From contig CBIFWO010000026.1 of NCBI GenBank assembly GCA_966186595.1, positions 1 to 12,491 on the forward strand: 12,491 nucleotides of DNA, given 5' to 3'. Numbering within the stretch: the stretch's first letter is position 1; each line of letters opens with the position of its first letter. Made by a program: the position numbers and the translations under genes. This DNA comes from JALRBM01 sp966186595 (lineage in GTDB: Bacteria; Patescibacteriota; Saccharimonadia; Saccharimonadales; Saccharimonadaceae). Shown here in pieces: positions 1 through 6,237 of the stretch. The notes under the pieces are model-generated. The model ran no database searches. It saw nothing but the letters and a program-made list of their open reading frames with translations, and was not told the origin of the DNA.

Positions 1-80
1 TATAAATGTTGTTAAAATATCACTGGTAGTAAGTTTTCTGGATGACTGGATGTGGCTAGTAGGCCATCGACAGGAGTGCC

Positions 81-491
81 ATGCTGGTTACTATTCAGAT
101 GACCACACCGCTTGCGGCGGCGCTGGTTGTCGCGTTGCTGGCGACCACGGGAGCGATCGCACTATCGCGCGAGACGCCAACGCGGGTTGCCATTTCTCCA
201 TTCTGGCCCCTCGGGGCCTGGCTGGTGGTGGGTGGCGCGCTGCTTTCTACGTCGTTCATGCTCTCAGGAGCACCGATGTGGATGAGCGTGACCATCCGCG
301 TGGTGGCCGGGATCGGCACGAGTGTCGTTCTGGCCATCGTGTACCGGGTGAAGAGAGCCGAGCGGATCGTTCAGCGATCCGAAGTGGATGCTTCACCCAC
401 ACTCCCCGCCCCGTACCTTGTGGGGCGCGTGGGCGTGCTGTCGCTGCCGCAGGCACTGGCGACCGAGGTCCCGTTGCCGTATGCGGCATGA
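81..491 (+). CDS. Small hypothetical membrane protein (136 aa, about 3 TM)
   Basis: I do not recognise the family. The protein has three hydrophobic segments at about residues 9-28, 41-61 and 66-90, then a basic stretch (VKRAERIVQR) and a short C-terminal tail without membrane character, so it is probably an inner-membrane protein. The ATG at 81 follows AGGAG (72-76) by four bases; a second in-frame ATG at 99 is possible. A TAAAAT hexamer at 13-18 could be its -10 box, with the -35 outside the window. The gene is clearly GC-rich (40 of 60 bases in 121-180 are G or C), unlike der or pth, and a large GC-rich hairpin follows the stop. It is one of four such membrane genes here. The open frame and membrane pattern are seen; the function is unknown. 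Confidence 0.6.
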   Translation: MLVTIQMTTPLAAALVVALLATTGAIALSRETPTRVAISPFWPLGAWLVVGGALLSTSFMLSGAPMWMSVTIRVVAGIGTSVVLAIVYRVKRAERIVQRSEVDASPTLPAPYLVGRVGVLSLPQALATEVPLPYAA

Positions 492-495
492 CAAT

Positions 496-537
496 GGGCG
501 GGTAGAGTGAGACCTTGACGGTCTCCTCTGCCCGCTC
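496..537 (+). terminator. GC-rich hairpin after the 136-aa gene, no U-tract
   Basis: Long stem starting five bases after the stop. GAGACC (509-514) pairs with GGTCTC (520-525) around the loop TTGAC; AGAG (504-507) pairs with CTCT (526-529) beside a bulged T508; GGGCGGGT (496-503) pairs with GCCCGCTC (530-537), including G-T pairs. No run of T follows, so it is either a U-less terminator or a 3'-end protecting structure. Confidence 0.6.
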
Positions 538-545
538 AAGTAAGT

Positions 546-574
546 TTGACATTATTACAAAAAATATGTATGGT
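546..574 (+). promoter_or_regulatory. Sigma70-type promoter for the 617-906 gene
   Basis: TTGACA (546-551, perfect -35), a 17-base AT-rich spacer and TATGGT (569-574, 4/6 to TATAAT). It lies directly after the preceding hairpin and predicts a leader of about 35 bases before the ATG at 617. The palindrome GTGCGCAC lies at 579-586, near the predicted start of transcription. Confidence 0.55.
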
Positions 575-616
575 TATGGTGCGCACACAATGCGCGTTCA
601 GGGTTGGAGGTATCCG

Positions 617-906
617 ATGTTGGGTTGGGTGCTCCAGGCTGTGGGCTTCTTGCTCATGGTGCCGGGCTTTCGCGGGGCGAAGCGGTGGAACCCTTCTGGC
701 TCTACGCCACAAGCGTAGCGGTTGGATTCGGTCTCTTCTTCGTCGGCGGTTTCTTCCAGTCGGATGAAGTGATCATCAGAGAGCACTGGGCAATGATGTC
801 GGGCCTCGGCATCCTGCTTGCTCTGGCTGTGGTGCTCGTCTACTTCCGTCGCGAGAAGCAACGTGATTGCGTTGCCGAGTTGGAGGAAGTCACGGAAGAA
901 GCGTGA
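617..906 (+). pseudogene. Small 3-TM membrane protein gene with an apparent frameshift
   Basis: Unrecognised family. GGAGG (606-610) is six bases before the ATG at 617, which opens a frame encoding one hydrophobic helix (GWVLQAVGFLLMVPGF) but stops at 716-718. From about 690 the -1 frame encodes two clear membrane helices (FWLYATSVAVGFGLFFVGGFF and SGLGILLALAVVLVYF), an Arg/Lys-rich stretch and an acidic tail ending at 906. Joined near the GGGG run at about 674-677, the two frames give a small 3-TM protein like the other accessory genes. A TTG at 604 would keep the second frame open, but its N-terminus would be Gly-rich and non-membrane, and the TTG overlaps the Shine-Dalgarno sequence. This could be a lost base (mutation or assembly error) or, less likely, programmed -1 frameshifting. 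GC-rich, with a GC-rich hairpin downstream. Confidence 0.55.
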
Positions 907-918
907 CCGCCCTGATTG

Positions 919-956
919 CGGGCGGGATTGGCGTCCACAAGATGCCTTCCCGCCCG
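919..956. terminator. GC-rich hairpin between convergent genes
   Basis: CGGGCGGGA (919-927) pairs perfectly with TCCCGCCCG (948-956). An inner stem GGCGTC/GATGCC with one G-T pair encloses the loop CACAA. It lies 12 bases after the stop at 906 and six bases before the pth stop on the other strand, so it could serve both. There is no U-tract on either strand. Confidence 0.55.
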
Positions 957-962
957 TACGGA

Positions 963-1532
963 CTACTCAGCTAGCACATTCACCTTAGTAGGTTGAAATT
1001 TGTTATTGATAAAATCTATGACGAAACACTCCGCCTGTGCTGAAATTGCGTTAAGGGCGTTTTTTTCGTGCGCGTCAAACATCCCCAGGACAAAATTAAC
1101 TGATGGGATATGGGCTTTTTCTTCATTGTAGACCCCTGCGCGTATCCTGGCATATTCATCGCCCAGATGAGCATTGAGCGATTTTACCCCGTTATTACCA
1201 GCATCACTCCCCTTTAATCGAGTACGAATGGTTCCCAGTGGGAGGGCCAAGTCGTCATAAATTGCTAGAAAGTCACTCTTAGGATCGAGTTTGTAAAAAT
1301 CGAGGATCGCTCGGGCGGATTGCCCCGTTTCATTGTAGAAAGTGGTTGGCTTGACGAGTAGCACCTTCTCGTCCCCAATTGTGATTTCGGCGATATCAGC
1401 ATACAATTTGGATTTTTTGGTGAATCCTACTTGCCATTTATTGGCGAGGTAGTCGGCGATCATGAAGCCCGTGTTATGGCGACTGGCTGCGTACTGCTGA
1501 CCGGGGTTGCCCTGGGCAAAGATAACTTTCAT
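963..1532 (-). CDS. pth: Peptidyl-tRNA hydrolase
   Basis: Cytoplasmic enzyme that cleaves the ester bond of peptidyl-tRNAs released from stalled ribosomes. 189 residues, normal for bacterial Pth. It starts MKVIFAQGNPG, with the conserved N9 and catalytic H19 (SRHNTGF), N67 in KPTTFYNETGQS, and D93 in YDDLALPLG. Odd point: the usual GGHNG block reads AGNNG (111-115), so the substrate-binding His (113 in E. coli) is Asn here. The start is the ATG at 1530-1532, which overlaps the der stop as ATGA; further upstream extension would read into der. Overlap with der implies translational coupling. Family identity is certain; the effect of the His-to-Asn change is not. Confidence 0.95.
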   Translation of the reverse strand: MKVIFAQGNPGQQYAASRHNTGFMIADYLANKWQVGFTKKSKLYADIAEITIGDEKVLLVKPTTFYNETGQSARAILDFYKLDPKSDFLAIYDDLALPLGTIRTRLKGSDAGNNGVKSLNAHLGDEYARIRAGVYNEEKAHIPSVNFVLGMFDAHEKNALNAISAQAECFVIDFINNKFQPTKVNVLAE

Positions 1533-2875
1533 TCTGCTGCTTTTTCGCGGTTGGCTTTGATTTGTTTTTCGTCGCGGAAGCTCATTTTGATGGGGGTGCC
1601 GGCGTAATTGTATGTTTCGCGGATGAGGCGTTCGAGGTAACGTTTGTAGCTCCAGTGAACAAATTTGAGGTTTGATCCATAAATAACAAACCATGGCGGT
1701 GTGGTGTCGGTTTGTACAATGTAGCGCAGTTTTGGATGCGTGTTTTTAAGCCCTGCTGGTGGATGCTTTTGGATAGCGCGCTGAAGAAGGTCGTTGAGGA
1801 CGCGAGTTTTTGTTTCCTGCTTGCGGCGGGCATCGATATCAAGGGCGAGGTCGAATAACTTCGTCACATTTTGGCCGGTGACGGATGAGGTAAAGATGAG
1901 GGGTGCCCAGGGAGTAAAGTTAAAAGTGTGAGTGATCTTTGGTGCTAGGGCATCGCGTGTGTAGGCGTCCTTCCCTTCGACGCTATCCCATTTGCTGATA
2001 ACAATCGCCATTCCCTTGCCCGCTTCGTCAATAATCCCGGCGAGGCGCTGGTCGAGCTGCGTATTCAGTTCGTTGACGTCCATCAAGAGGAAGCAAACAT
2101 CGGCTTCTTCGATTGCCTGGAGCGTACGGAGGACACTGAATTTTTCGATTCCCACCTCTTGCTTACCTGGTTTTCGCATACCAGCGGTGTCGAGGATTTC
2201 GATGTCACGCTGGGCGAAACGAACTCGTACACGATTGACATCACGCGTAGTACCAGCGATGTTGGCAACGAGCGCCTGTTGTTTGCCTGCCAAGGTATTA
2301 AAGAGGTATGACTTGCCGACATTTGGGCGACCGATCAAGGCAATGCGAAGAATGTTATCCGATTCCTCCTCTTTTGCAGTTGGAATGAACGCGGTAATTT
2401 CGTCGAGAATATCGACGACACCCGAATTGTGCTCGGCGCTGGCGCGAAGAATAGTTTTAATGCCCAGGCGCTTAAATTCATCAGTCGGTAGGCTTTCTTT
2501 TAGATCTGCTTTGTTTGCTACCAAGATGACTGGTTTTTTGCTTTTCAGGGCTTTTTTGGCGATGAGACGATCCTCGTCGCTGACATAGTGTGTGCTATCG
2601 ACGACAACGAGAATGACATCAGCGGCCTCAGCTGCTTCGGTGATTTGTTCCTGGATACTAGCTTCGAACTCGTCGTTGGGATCCTTGAGCCCAGCGGTGT
2701 CAACGAGCCAGAACTGGTGGCTATGGTGCTCCACCTTTCCTAAAACATTGTCACGCGTTGTTCCTGCTTCCCTTGCTACAATCGCCTGCTGCGCGCGGAC
2801 CATACGATTAAAAAGCGAACTCTTGCCGACGTTCGCTTGACCAATGATCGCAACTGTAGGAAGTTTTGAGGCCAT
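1529..2875 (-). CDS. der: Ribosome biogenesis GTPase Der (EngA)
   Basis: Double GTPase needed for 50S subunit assembly; cytoplasmic and ribosome-associated. 448 residues, typical length. First G domain: GQANVGKS (12-19), DTAG (59-62), NKAD (121-124). Second: GRPNVGKS (182-189), DTAG (229-232), then SKWD (294-297) where NKWD is expected. The C-terminal KH-like domain (about 355-448) has the characteristic TTPPWFVIYGSN stretch. The ATG at 2873-2875 follows AAGGA by four bases; an upstream extension would add an unconserved N-terminus. Its stop overlaps the pth start (ATGA), so the two are probably one transcript. TATAAT lies ten bases before the ATG. Composition is balanced (31 of 60 G+C in 2101-2160), with none of the GC-rich hairpins seen after the accessory genes. 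Confidence 0.97.
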   Translation of the reverse strand: MASKLPTVAIIGQANVGKSSLFNRMVRAQQAIVAREAGTTRDNVLGKVEHHSHQFWLVDTAGLKDPNDEFEASIQEQITEAAEAADVILVVVDSTHYVSDEDRLIAKKALKSKKPVILVANKADLKESLPTDEFKRLGIKTILRASAEHNSGVVDILDEITAFIPTAKEEESDNILRIALIGRPNVGKSYLFNTLAGKQQALVANIAGTTRDVNRVRVRFAQRDIEILDTAGMRKPGKQEVGIEKFSVLRTLQAIEEADVCFLLMDVNELNTQLDQRLAGIIDEAGKGMAIVISKWDSVEGKDAYTRDALAPKITHTFNFTPWAPLIFTSSVTGQNVTKLFDLALDIDARRKQETKTRVLNDLLQRAIQKHPPAGLKNTHPKLRYIVQTDTTPPWFVIYGSNLKFVHWSYKRYLERLIRETYNYAGTPIKMSFRDEKQIKANREKAAE

Positions 2876-2885
2876 AATTTCCTTA

Positions 2886-2891
2886 ATTATA
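2886..2891 (-). promoter_or_regulatory. -10-like TATAAT just before der
   Basis: A perfect TATAAT on the minus strand ends ten bases before the der ATG. No -35 hexamer is visible at 16-18 bases upstream. If used, transcription would start only a few bases before the ATG, giving a near-leaderless mRNA. The same placement recurs at the response regulator and the pseudouridine synthase. Confidence 0.3.
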
Positions 2892-2974
2892 ACAGAGGTT
2901 GTGCGCTTTCGCGAGCACAAGCGGTAACGATCTAGGTGATTTTTGTCTTGTATCGATTTCTAAAATGATCTGAA

Positions 2975-2999
2975 ACAAAAAGCACCTAGCAGCGCTAGG
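2975..2999 (-). terminator. Rho-independent terminator upstream of der
   Basis: On the minus strand CCTAGC (2994-2999) and GCTAGG (2985-2990) form a 6-bp stem around a 3-base loop, followed by TGCTTTTTGTTT. It ends transcription coming from the 3073-3768 gene and separates it from der. Confidence 0.6.
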
Positions 3000-3029
3000 A
3001 ACAAACACATGTGTGAGTCGACCGCGGGG

Positions 3030-3064
3030 GTGCGGCGACCGTCCGGACCTGGACGTTCGCCCCA
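3030..3064 (-). terminator. GC-rich hairpin after the 231-aa gene
   Basis: GGCGA (3034-3038) pairs with TCGCC (3057-3061) and CGTCC (3040-3044) with GGACG (3051-3055), separated by a C/T mismatch, around a 6-base loop. GTG/CAC extends the base beside one bulge. It begins eight bases past the stop on the minus strand and lacks a U-tract; a conventional terminator follows at 2975-2999. Confidence 0.5.
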
Positions 3065-3072
3065 CGGCTTCA

Positions 3073-3768
3073 TCAGGTCTGCTGCGGCTCGCGCCGCCAC
3101 TGCTCGTCGTTACCGGACTTGATCACCACCGGTACGGCATACCCCTGAGGTTCGACCGGTGCGTCGGTCGTGTCCTCGGAGCTTCGGAGCATGCGGGTGC
3201 AGGCCACGAGAACCGAGATGATGAACAGCGCCATGGCGACCGCGGCGAAATCCCGAACGTAGAGCCAGGTGAACCACGCGATCGCGGCGGGCTCGCTGGC
3301 GATCGGGAGGTGGTAGTACAGGACTTGCCCCATCATGCTCACTGCGGCGAGCATCCCTGTGGCGGCGCCGAACGCCGCTGGCACCCGCCAGCCTCGCCTC
3401 GTCATCTTGGTGATGACCATGATGACGAGAATGGCAGCAAGTGCCAGGGTGGCAGCGGTCGCGATGACCAGCGAGATCGGCAGGAGCGGCGGAGGGGCGT
3501 ACCTGAATCCTTCGACGGCACTGTAGTAGGCCAGGCTGCGATCCGTCGCGTGGTTGTGGATGTAGCGCATGACCTGATCCTCGACCACGTAGGTGGTAAG
3601 GATGCCCGCTGATGCGAACGTCACGACGATGATGCGGACAAGCATCGAGATCGGCACGGACCAGAGGGCGAACACAATCACAACCCCCATGAGGGCCATG
3701 ATCGTGAACGTCACCTCCGAGAACTGCACGGAGCCGAGAAGCTCGTGCAGACGCGTGGTCAATGACAT
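3073..3768 (-). CDS. Hypothetical multipass membrane protein (231 aa, about 5 TM)
   Basis: Family not recognised. Hydrophobic segments lie at about residues 20-41, 42-62, 95-119, 128-151 and 171-192; the C-terminal 40 residues are polar and probably cytoplasmic (GNDEQWRREPQQ). The ATG at 3766-3768 has a strong Shine-Dalgarno AAGGAGG seven bases upstream. It has its own promoter (3858-3885), a structured leader carrying the 17-bp element shared with the 4014-4499 gene, a GC-rich hairpin after the stop and then a U-tract terminator, so it is a self-contained transcription unit. It is GC-rich, unlike its neighbour der, which suggests separate origin. A transport, immunity or signalling role is possible, but nothing in the sequence decides. 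Confidence 0.65.
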   Translation of the reverse strand: MSLTTRLHELLGSVQFSEVTFTIMALMGVVIVFALWSVPISMLVRIIVVTFASAGILTTYVVEDQVMRYIHNHATDRSLAYYSAVEGFRYAPPPLLPISLVIATAATLALAAILVIMVITKMTRRGWRVPAAFGAATGMLAAVSMMGQVLYYHLPIASEPAAIAWFTWLYVRDFAAVAMALFIISVLVACTRMLRSSEDTTDAPVEPQGYAVPVVIKSGNDEQWRREPQQT

Positions 3769-3802
3769 GCGATTGCCTCCTTGTCGAGATCTGAAATGTC
3801 AA

Positions 3803-3838
3803 CTCACTCTGTAAAGGTCCACGAGGACCTAAAGTGAG
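3803..3838 (-). promoter_or_regulatory. Foldable 5' leader element of the 231-aa gene
   Basis: In the leader RNA, AGGTCC and GGACCT (3815-3820 with 3825-3830) form a 6-bp stem around a 4-base loop, flanked by CTCACT and AGTGAG (3833-3838 with 3803-3808) as a second stem. The 3' arm contains the 17-mer shared with the leader of the 4014-4499 gene (plus-strand 3802-3818). Confidence 0.45.
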
Positions 3839-3857
3839 GTCAACTCGGACTTTGAGT

Positions 3858-3885
3858 ATGGTAACATAATTATAAAAATAGTCAA
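3858..3885 (-). promoter_or_regulatory. Promoter of the 231-aa gene
   Basis: On the minus strand TTGACT (3880-3885, 5/6 to consensus), a 16-base AT-rich spacer and TACCAT (3858-3863, 4/6). It predicts a leader of roughly 80 bases containing the shared structured element. Confidence 0.4.
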
Positions 3886-3914
3886 GTACATCTGATATCT
3901 CTCCGGACTTTTCC

Positions 3915-3937
3915 AATAAAAAACAGCCTTTAGGCTG
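3915..3937 (-). terminator. Rho-independent terminator after the 161-aa gene
   Basis: On the minus strand CAGCC-TAAA-GGCTG (3924-3937) is followed by TTTTTTATT, a textbook intrinsic terminator. It lies downstream of the GC-rich hairpin at 3968-4001. Confidence 0.75.
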
Positions 3938-3943
3938 ACAATC

Positions 3944-3955
3944 TTACAGAGTGAG
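3944..3955. repeat. 12-bp inverted repeat, left copy (TTACAGAGTGAG)
   Basis: Exact reverse complement of CTCACTCTGTAA at 4524-4535, so the 161-aa gene is bracketed by inverted copies. In its transcript the 3' copy could pair with the 5' leader copy over 12 bp. A third copy is at 3803-3814. Confidence 0.6.
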
Positions 3956-3967
3956 CACATCCGTGCG

Positions 3968-4001
3968 GAGTGGGAGGCGAGAGTTGCCCGGCCTCCCACT
4001 C
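3968..4001 (-). terminator. GC-rich hairpin after the 161-aa gene
   Basis: GAGTGGGAGGC (3968-3978) pairs perfectly over 11 bp with GCCTCCCACTC (3991-4001) around a 12-base loop; GCG/CGC extends the stem past a bulged A. No U-tract. Confidence 0.65.
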
Positions 4002-4013
4002 ACGCTTCACCTT

Positions 4014-4499
4014 CTAGGCGGATGCTGTCGTTGGCCAGCGGGACATCAGCCCCAGGACGATTGCCCCAGCAGCGATGCCGCTCGTGGTGGCAGTCCAGAT
4101 GAAGAAGAGCACCGTCCCCCCGATCCACGACCAGCCGTCGAGCGACTGGTAGATCCCGGCCATCACACAAACACTGCCCATGAAGAGCGCGCCTGCCTCA
4201 AGCCGCCGAACGAGTGGCAGCCGGAGAACGTAGGCCGATGCCGCCCCGTAGGCTCCCAGGATGCACAACCCCAGGCTGGCGTAGCGGCCAATGGCGTGCA
4301 TGAACGGGTTTTCTGCTTGGAAGAAGAAAACACCATCGAACATGAAGACGAACAGGACCAGGGACGTGCCCATGGTTCCGGCCGCGGTAGCGCCAGTTGT
4401 GCGGATGTAGCGGTCTCCTTCGTTGGACACCGTCAACGCTCCCGCTCCCATGAGAAGGAGGAAGGTGACGGTGGTCAAAAATGCGTCAAATCCCGGCAT
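4014..4499 (-). CDS. Hypothetical multipass membrane protein (161 aa, about 5 TM)
   Basis: Family not recognised. Nearly the whole protein is hydrophobic, with segments at about residues 6-24, 42-60, 73-94, 101-120 and 127-151; the last two bracket a short turn with DGWSW. The ATG at 4497-4499 follows GGGAG by seven bases. A perfect-consensus promoter lies at 4581-4609 and the long leader holds the element shared with the 231-aa gene. The stop is followed by a perfect 11-bp GC-rich hairpin and then a U-tract terminator. It is GC-rich against the flanking pseudouridine synthase gene. It is similar in size, topology and transcription layout to the 231-aa gene, but I see no clear sequence identity between them, so I do not call them paralogues. 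Confidence 0.65.
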   Translation of the reverse strand: MPGFDAFLTTVTFLLLMGAGALTVSNEGDRYIRTTGATAAGTMGTSLVLFVFMFDGVFFFQAENPFMHAIGRYASLGLCILGAYGAASAYVLRLPLVRRLEAGALFMGSVCVMAGIYQSLDGWSWIGGTVLFFIWTATTSGIAAGAIVLGLMSRWPTTASA

Positions 4500-4522
4500 C
4501 TGTACGCTCCCGTATCAGATAG

Positions 4523-4562
4523 ACTCACTCTGTAAAGGTACCATACGTTCCCACAGGTGAGT
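4523..4562 (-). promoter_or_regulatory. Foldable 5' leader element of the 161-aa gene
   Basis: In the leader RNA ACTCACCTGT (plus-strand 4553-4562) can pair with ACAG-A-GTGAGT (4523-4533) over 10 bp with one bulged A. The 3' arm holds the 17-mer ACCTTTACAGAGTGAGT (minus strand), identical to the leader of the 231-aa gene. Confidence 0.45.
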
Positions 4563-4580
4563 ACGATGTACTTAATTAAA

Positions 4581-4609
4581 ATTATAATATATAAAATAGT
4601 ATATGTCAA
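4581..4609 (-). promoter_or_regulatory. Consensus sigma70 promoter for the 161-aa gene
   Basis: On the minus strand TTGACA (4604-4609), exactly 17 bases, then TATAAT (4581-4586): a full consensus promoter. Its -35 begins four bases after the stop of the pseudouridine synthase gene; no terminator separates them, so read-through is also possible. Confidence 0.85.
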
Positions 4610-4613
4610 TCTA

Positions 4614-5303
4614 TTAAGGAGTAATAATGACATATGTGCCGGGGGCAACTGCATGTAGCTGGTATGAGCCAAAAGCTGTTCGATGGAGTTTTATCACCGT
4701 ATATCCAAGGGCGCTAAATGTGCGGCGAATCTGGCGATTTCGGCCCTCGTTCATGACGACTTGCCATTCTTTCCTATTGTCTTGCGAAAGTCGTGAGAGA
4801 GTGAGCTTGCTCGGTCCGTCTTCTAATTGTAGCCCAAAATCGCTGATCATTTGCTGATGGAGCGGCTCTAGTTCCTGGTCAAGGCGAACTTCATATATCT
4901 TGGTTTTTTGAAATTTGGGATGCGTCATCTGATGAGCAAAATCGCCGTCATTAGTAAGGAGGAGTAAGCCAGAGCTATCTTTATCAAGTCGTCCTACGGG
5001 TTTAAGATTACGCATGTCGGCTGGTAGAAGCTCGTAAATTGTGGGTGTCTCGCCTTGTCTGCGCCGCGAACAGACGTACCCGACTGGTTTATGAAAAAGC
5101 ACATAACGATGTTGGGCGGTTGATTTTAGGGGCCTATTGTCAACTTGGACAATGTCCTCTGATGTAAAACGCGCACCTAATGAAGCGGGTGTATCGTTTA
5201 TCCTTACCCTACCTTTTTCAATCATAAGATCCGCTTCACGACGAGAAATACCTAGCTGCAAGGCTAGGTATTTGTTGAGACGCTGAGTTTTTTCCTCTGA
5301 CAT
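4614..5303 (-). CDS. RsuA/RluB-family rRNA pseudouridine synthase
   Basis: Isomerises a specific uridine in rRNA to pseudouridine. 229 residues, normal for the family. An N-terminal S4 RNA-binding domain (about 8-55, RLNKYLALQLGISRREAD) is followed by the catalytic domain with KPVGYVCS, the active-site motif GRLDKDSSGLLLLTNDG (catalytic D107) and the C-terminal block GRNRQIRRTFSALGYTVIKLHR (about 187-208). Whether it modifies 16S (RsuA) or 23S (RluB) cannot be settled by reading. The ATG at 5301-5303 has no Shine-Dalgarno sequence; TATAAT ends eight bases upstream inside the palindrome GATGATA-TAAT-TATCATC. It lies 18 bases downstream of the response regulator on the same strand and is probably co-transcribed, with a possible extra internal promoter. 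Confidence 0.92.
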   Translation of the reverse strand: MSEEKTQRLNKYLALQLGISRREADLMIEKGRVRINDTPASLGARFTSEDIVQVDNRPLKSTAQHRYVLFHKPVGYVCSRRRQGETPTIYELLPADMRNLKPVGRLDKDSSGLLLLTNDGDFAHQMTHPKFQKTKIYEVRLDQELEPLHQQMISDFGLQLEDGPSKLTLSRLSQDNRKEWQVVMNEGRNRQIRRTFSALGYTVIKLHRTAFGSYQLHAVAPGTYVIITP

Positions 5304-5321
5304 TGATGATAATTATATCAT
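5304..5321 (-). promoter_or_regulatory. Palindrome with embedded TATAAT before the pseudouridine synthase
   Basis: GATGATA and TATCATC form a 7-bp inverted repeat around four bases, filling nearly the whole gap between the response-regulator stop and the next ATG. TATAAT (5312-5317) lies inside it, eight bases before the ATG. It could be a near-leaderless -10 box or an mRNA hairpin; no -35 is visible. Confidence 0.35.
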
Positions 5322-6185
5322 CTAGACCGATGGGACGGGTCCAGTTGGGCCGGATGGTCGTGGGGTTTCCTCAAATTCTATGCCAGTGTCCTGGGGTGGA
5401 ACGCTTGGTACTGGTGGTGTGGGAGGAAGCGGCGCTGCTGGAGCAGCAGCTGGTGTAGGTGCGACGGGCGCTGCGGGTGAAGCCGCTTTTAGCTCTTGCT
5501 CCATCAGAGTATTAAGGTCGGGTTTTCCATCCTGAGGTGCAATTGGATGAATAACACGTTCACCAAGGCTAGCTGGACGTGCTGTTGAGAATGGTGCGGT
5601 TGGTTGTGGCATAGCGGCATGGGCATTGCTAGGAGGAACGGGTGCGCGTGGTGGGGCCATGGGCTGAGCGGCTGCAGGTGCGGGCGCTGCTGGAATATTT
5701 GCCTGCGGCGCTGGGGTTGCAGCTGGTGCTGCGGGCTCCCTGGGCGGTACGGTGGGGCCTGGACGAGGTGCGGTTGGTGTACCAAAAGTTGCTGCAGCGG
5801 ACGCACCCGAAACGGGGGCATCCCCGAGGACTTCGTGGATGGTGCGGACAACATCTTCGATCCCAACCTGCGACTTGACCAAATAGCGGTCGGCACCAAG
5901 TGCTTCGCCGCGGGCGCGTTGATCCTCGGAACTGAGCGCGGTCATCATAATTACCTTGATATCCTTGGTCTCGGTTGTAGAGCGGAGGATATCAAGCATG
6001 TCAAAGCCGCTGATTTTCGGCATCATCACGTCACTGACAATCAATTGCGGACGCTCCTTGATGGCCATGGCCAATGCTTGCTCGCCATCCCCTGCTGAAA
6101 CGATGTCATATCCCTCGGCCAGTAAGCGAACTCCATAGATTTCGCGCAGACTTTTATCGTCTTCTACCAGTAGTATTTTGGTCAT
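5322..6185 (-). CDS. Response regulator: receiver domain with long Pro/Ala-rich tail
   Basis: Partner of the histidine kinase encoded just upstream. Residues 1-120 are a CheY-like receiver with the acidic pair D9/D10, phospho-acceptor D52 (LIVSDVMMP), T82 and K104 (YLVKSQ). Residues about 125-287 are Pro/Ala-rich and probably disordered, with no DNA-binding or enzymatic output domain; one ordered-looking patch (DLNTLMEQELKA) interrupts the low complexity near 224-235. Output is therefore probably by protein-protein contact. The ATG at 6183-6185 follows GAGGG by four bases. The gap to the kinase stop is 52 bases, and TACAAT lies ten bases before the start. The receiver is certain; the function of the tail is unknown. 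Confidence 0.9.
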   Translation of the reverse strand: MTKILLVEDDKSLREIYGVRLLAEGYDIVSAGDGEQALAMAIKERPQLIVSDVMMPKISGFDMLDILRSTTETKDIKVIMMTALSSEDQRARGEALGADRYLVKSQVGIEDVVRTIHEVLGDAPVSGASAAATFGTPTAPRPGPTVPPREPAAPAATPAPQANIPAAPAPAAAQPMAPPRAPVPPSNAHAAMPQPTAPFSTARPASLGERVIHPIAPQDGKPDLNTLMEQELKAASPAAPVAPTPAAAPAAPLPPTPPVPSVPPQDTGIEFEETPRPSGPTGPVPSV

Positions 6186-6237
6186 ATTACCCTCTATTGT
6201 ACATAGTGCAAGTAAAAATTACTATAGCGCTTACGGT

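Noticed and set aside
579..590. TTGTGTGCG on the minus strand, matching a half-site of the cluster operator
   Set aside because: Only nine bases match, the second half is missing, and the gene is 8 kb away; too little to claim co-regulation.
3944..4535. The inverted repeats as ends of an insertion sequence
   Set aside because: No transposase is encoded between them, the arms are only 12 bp and no target duplication is visible; kept only as a possible cassette or RNA-pairing feature.
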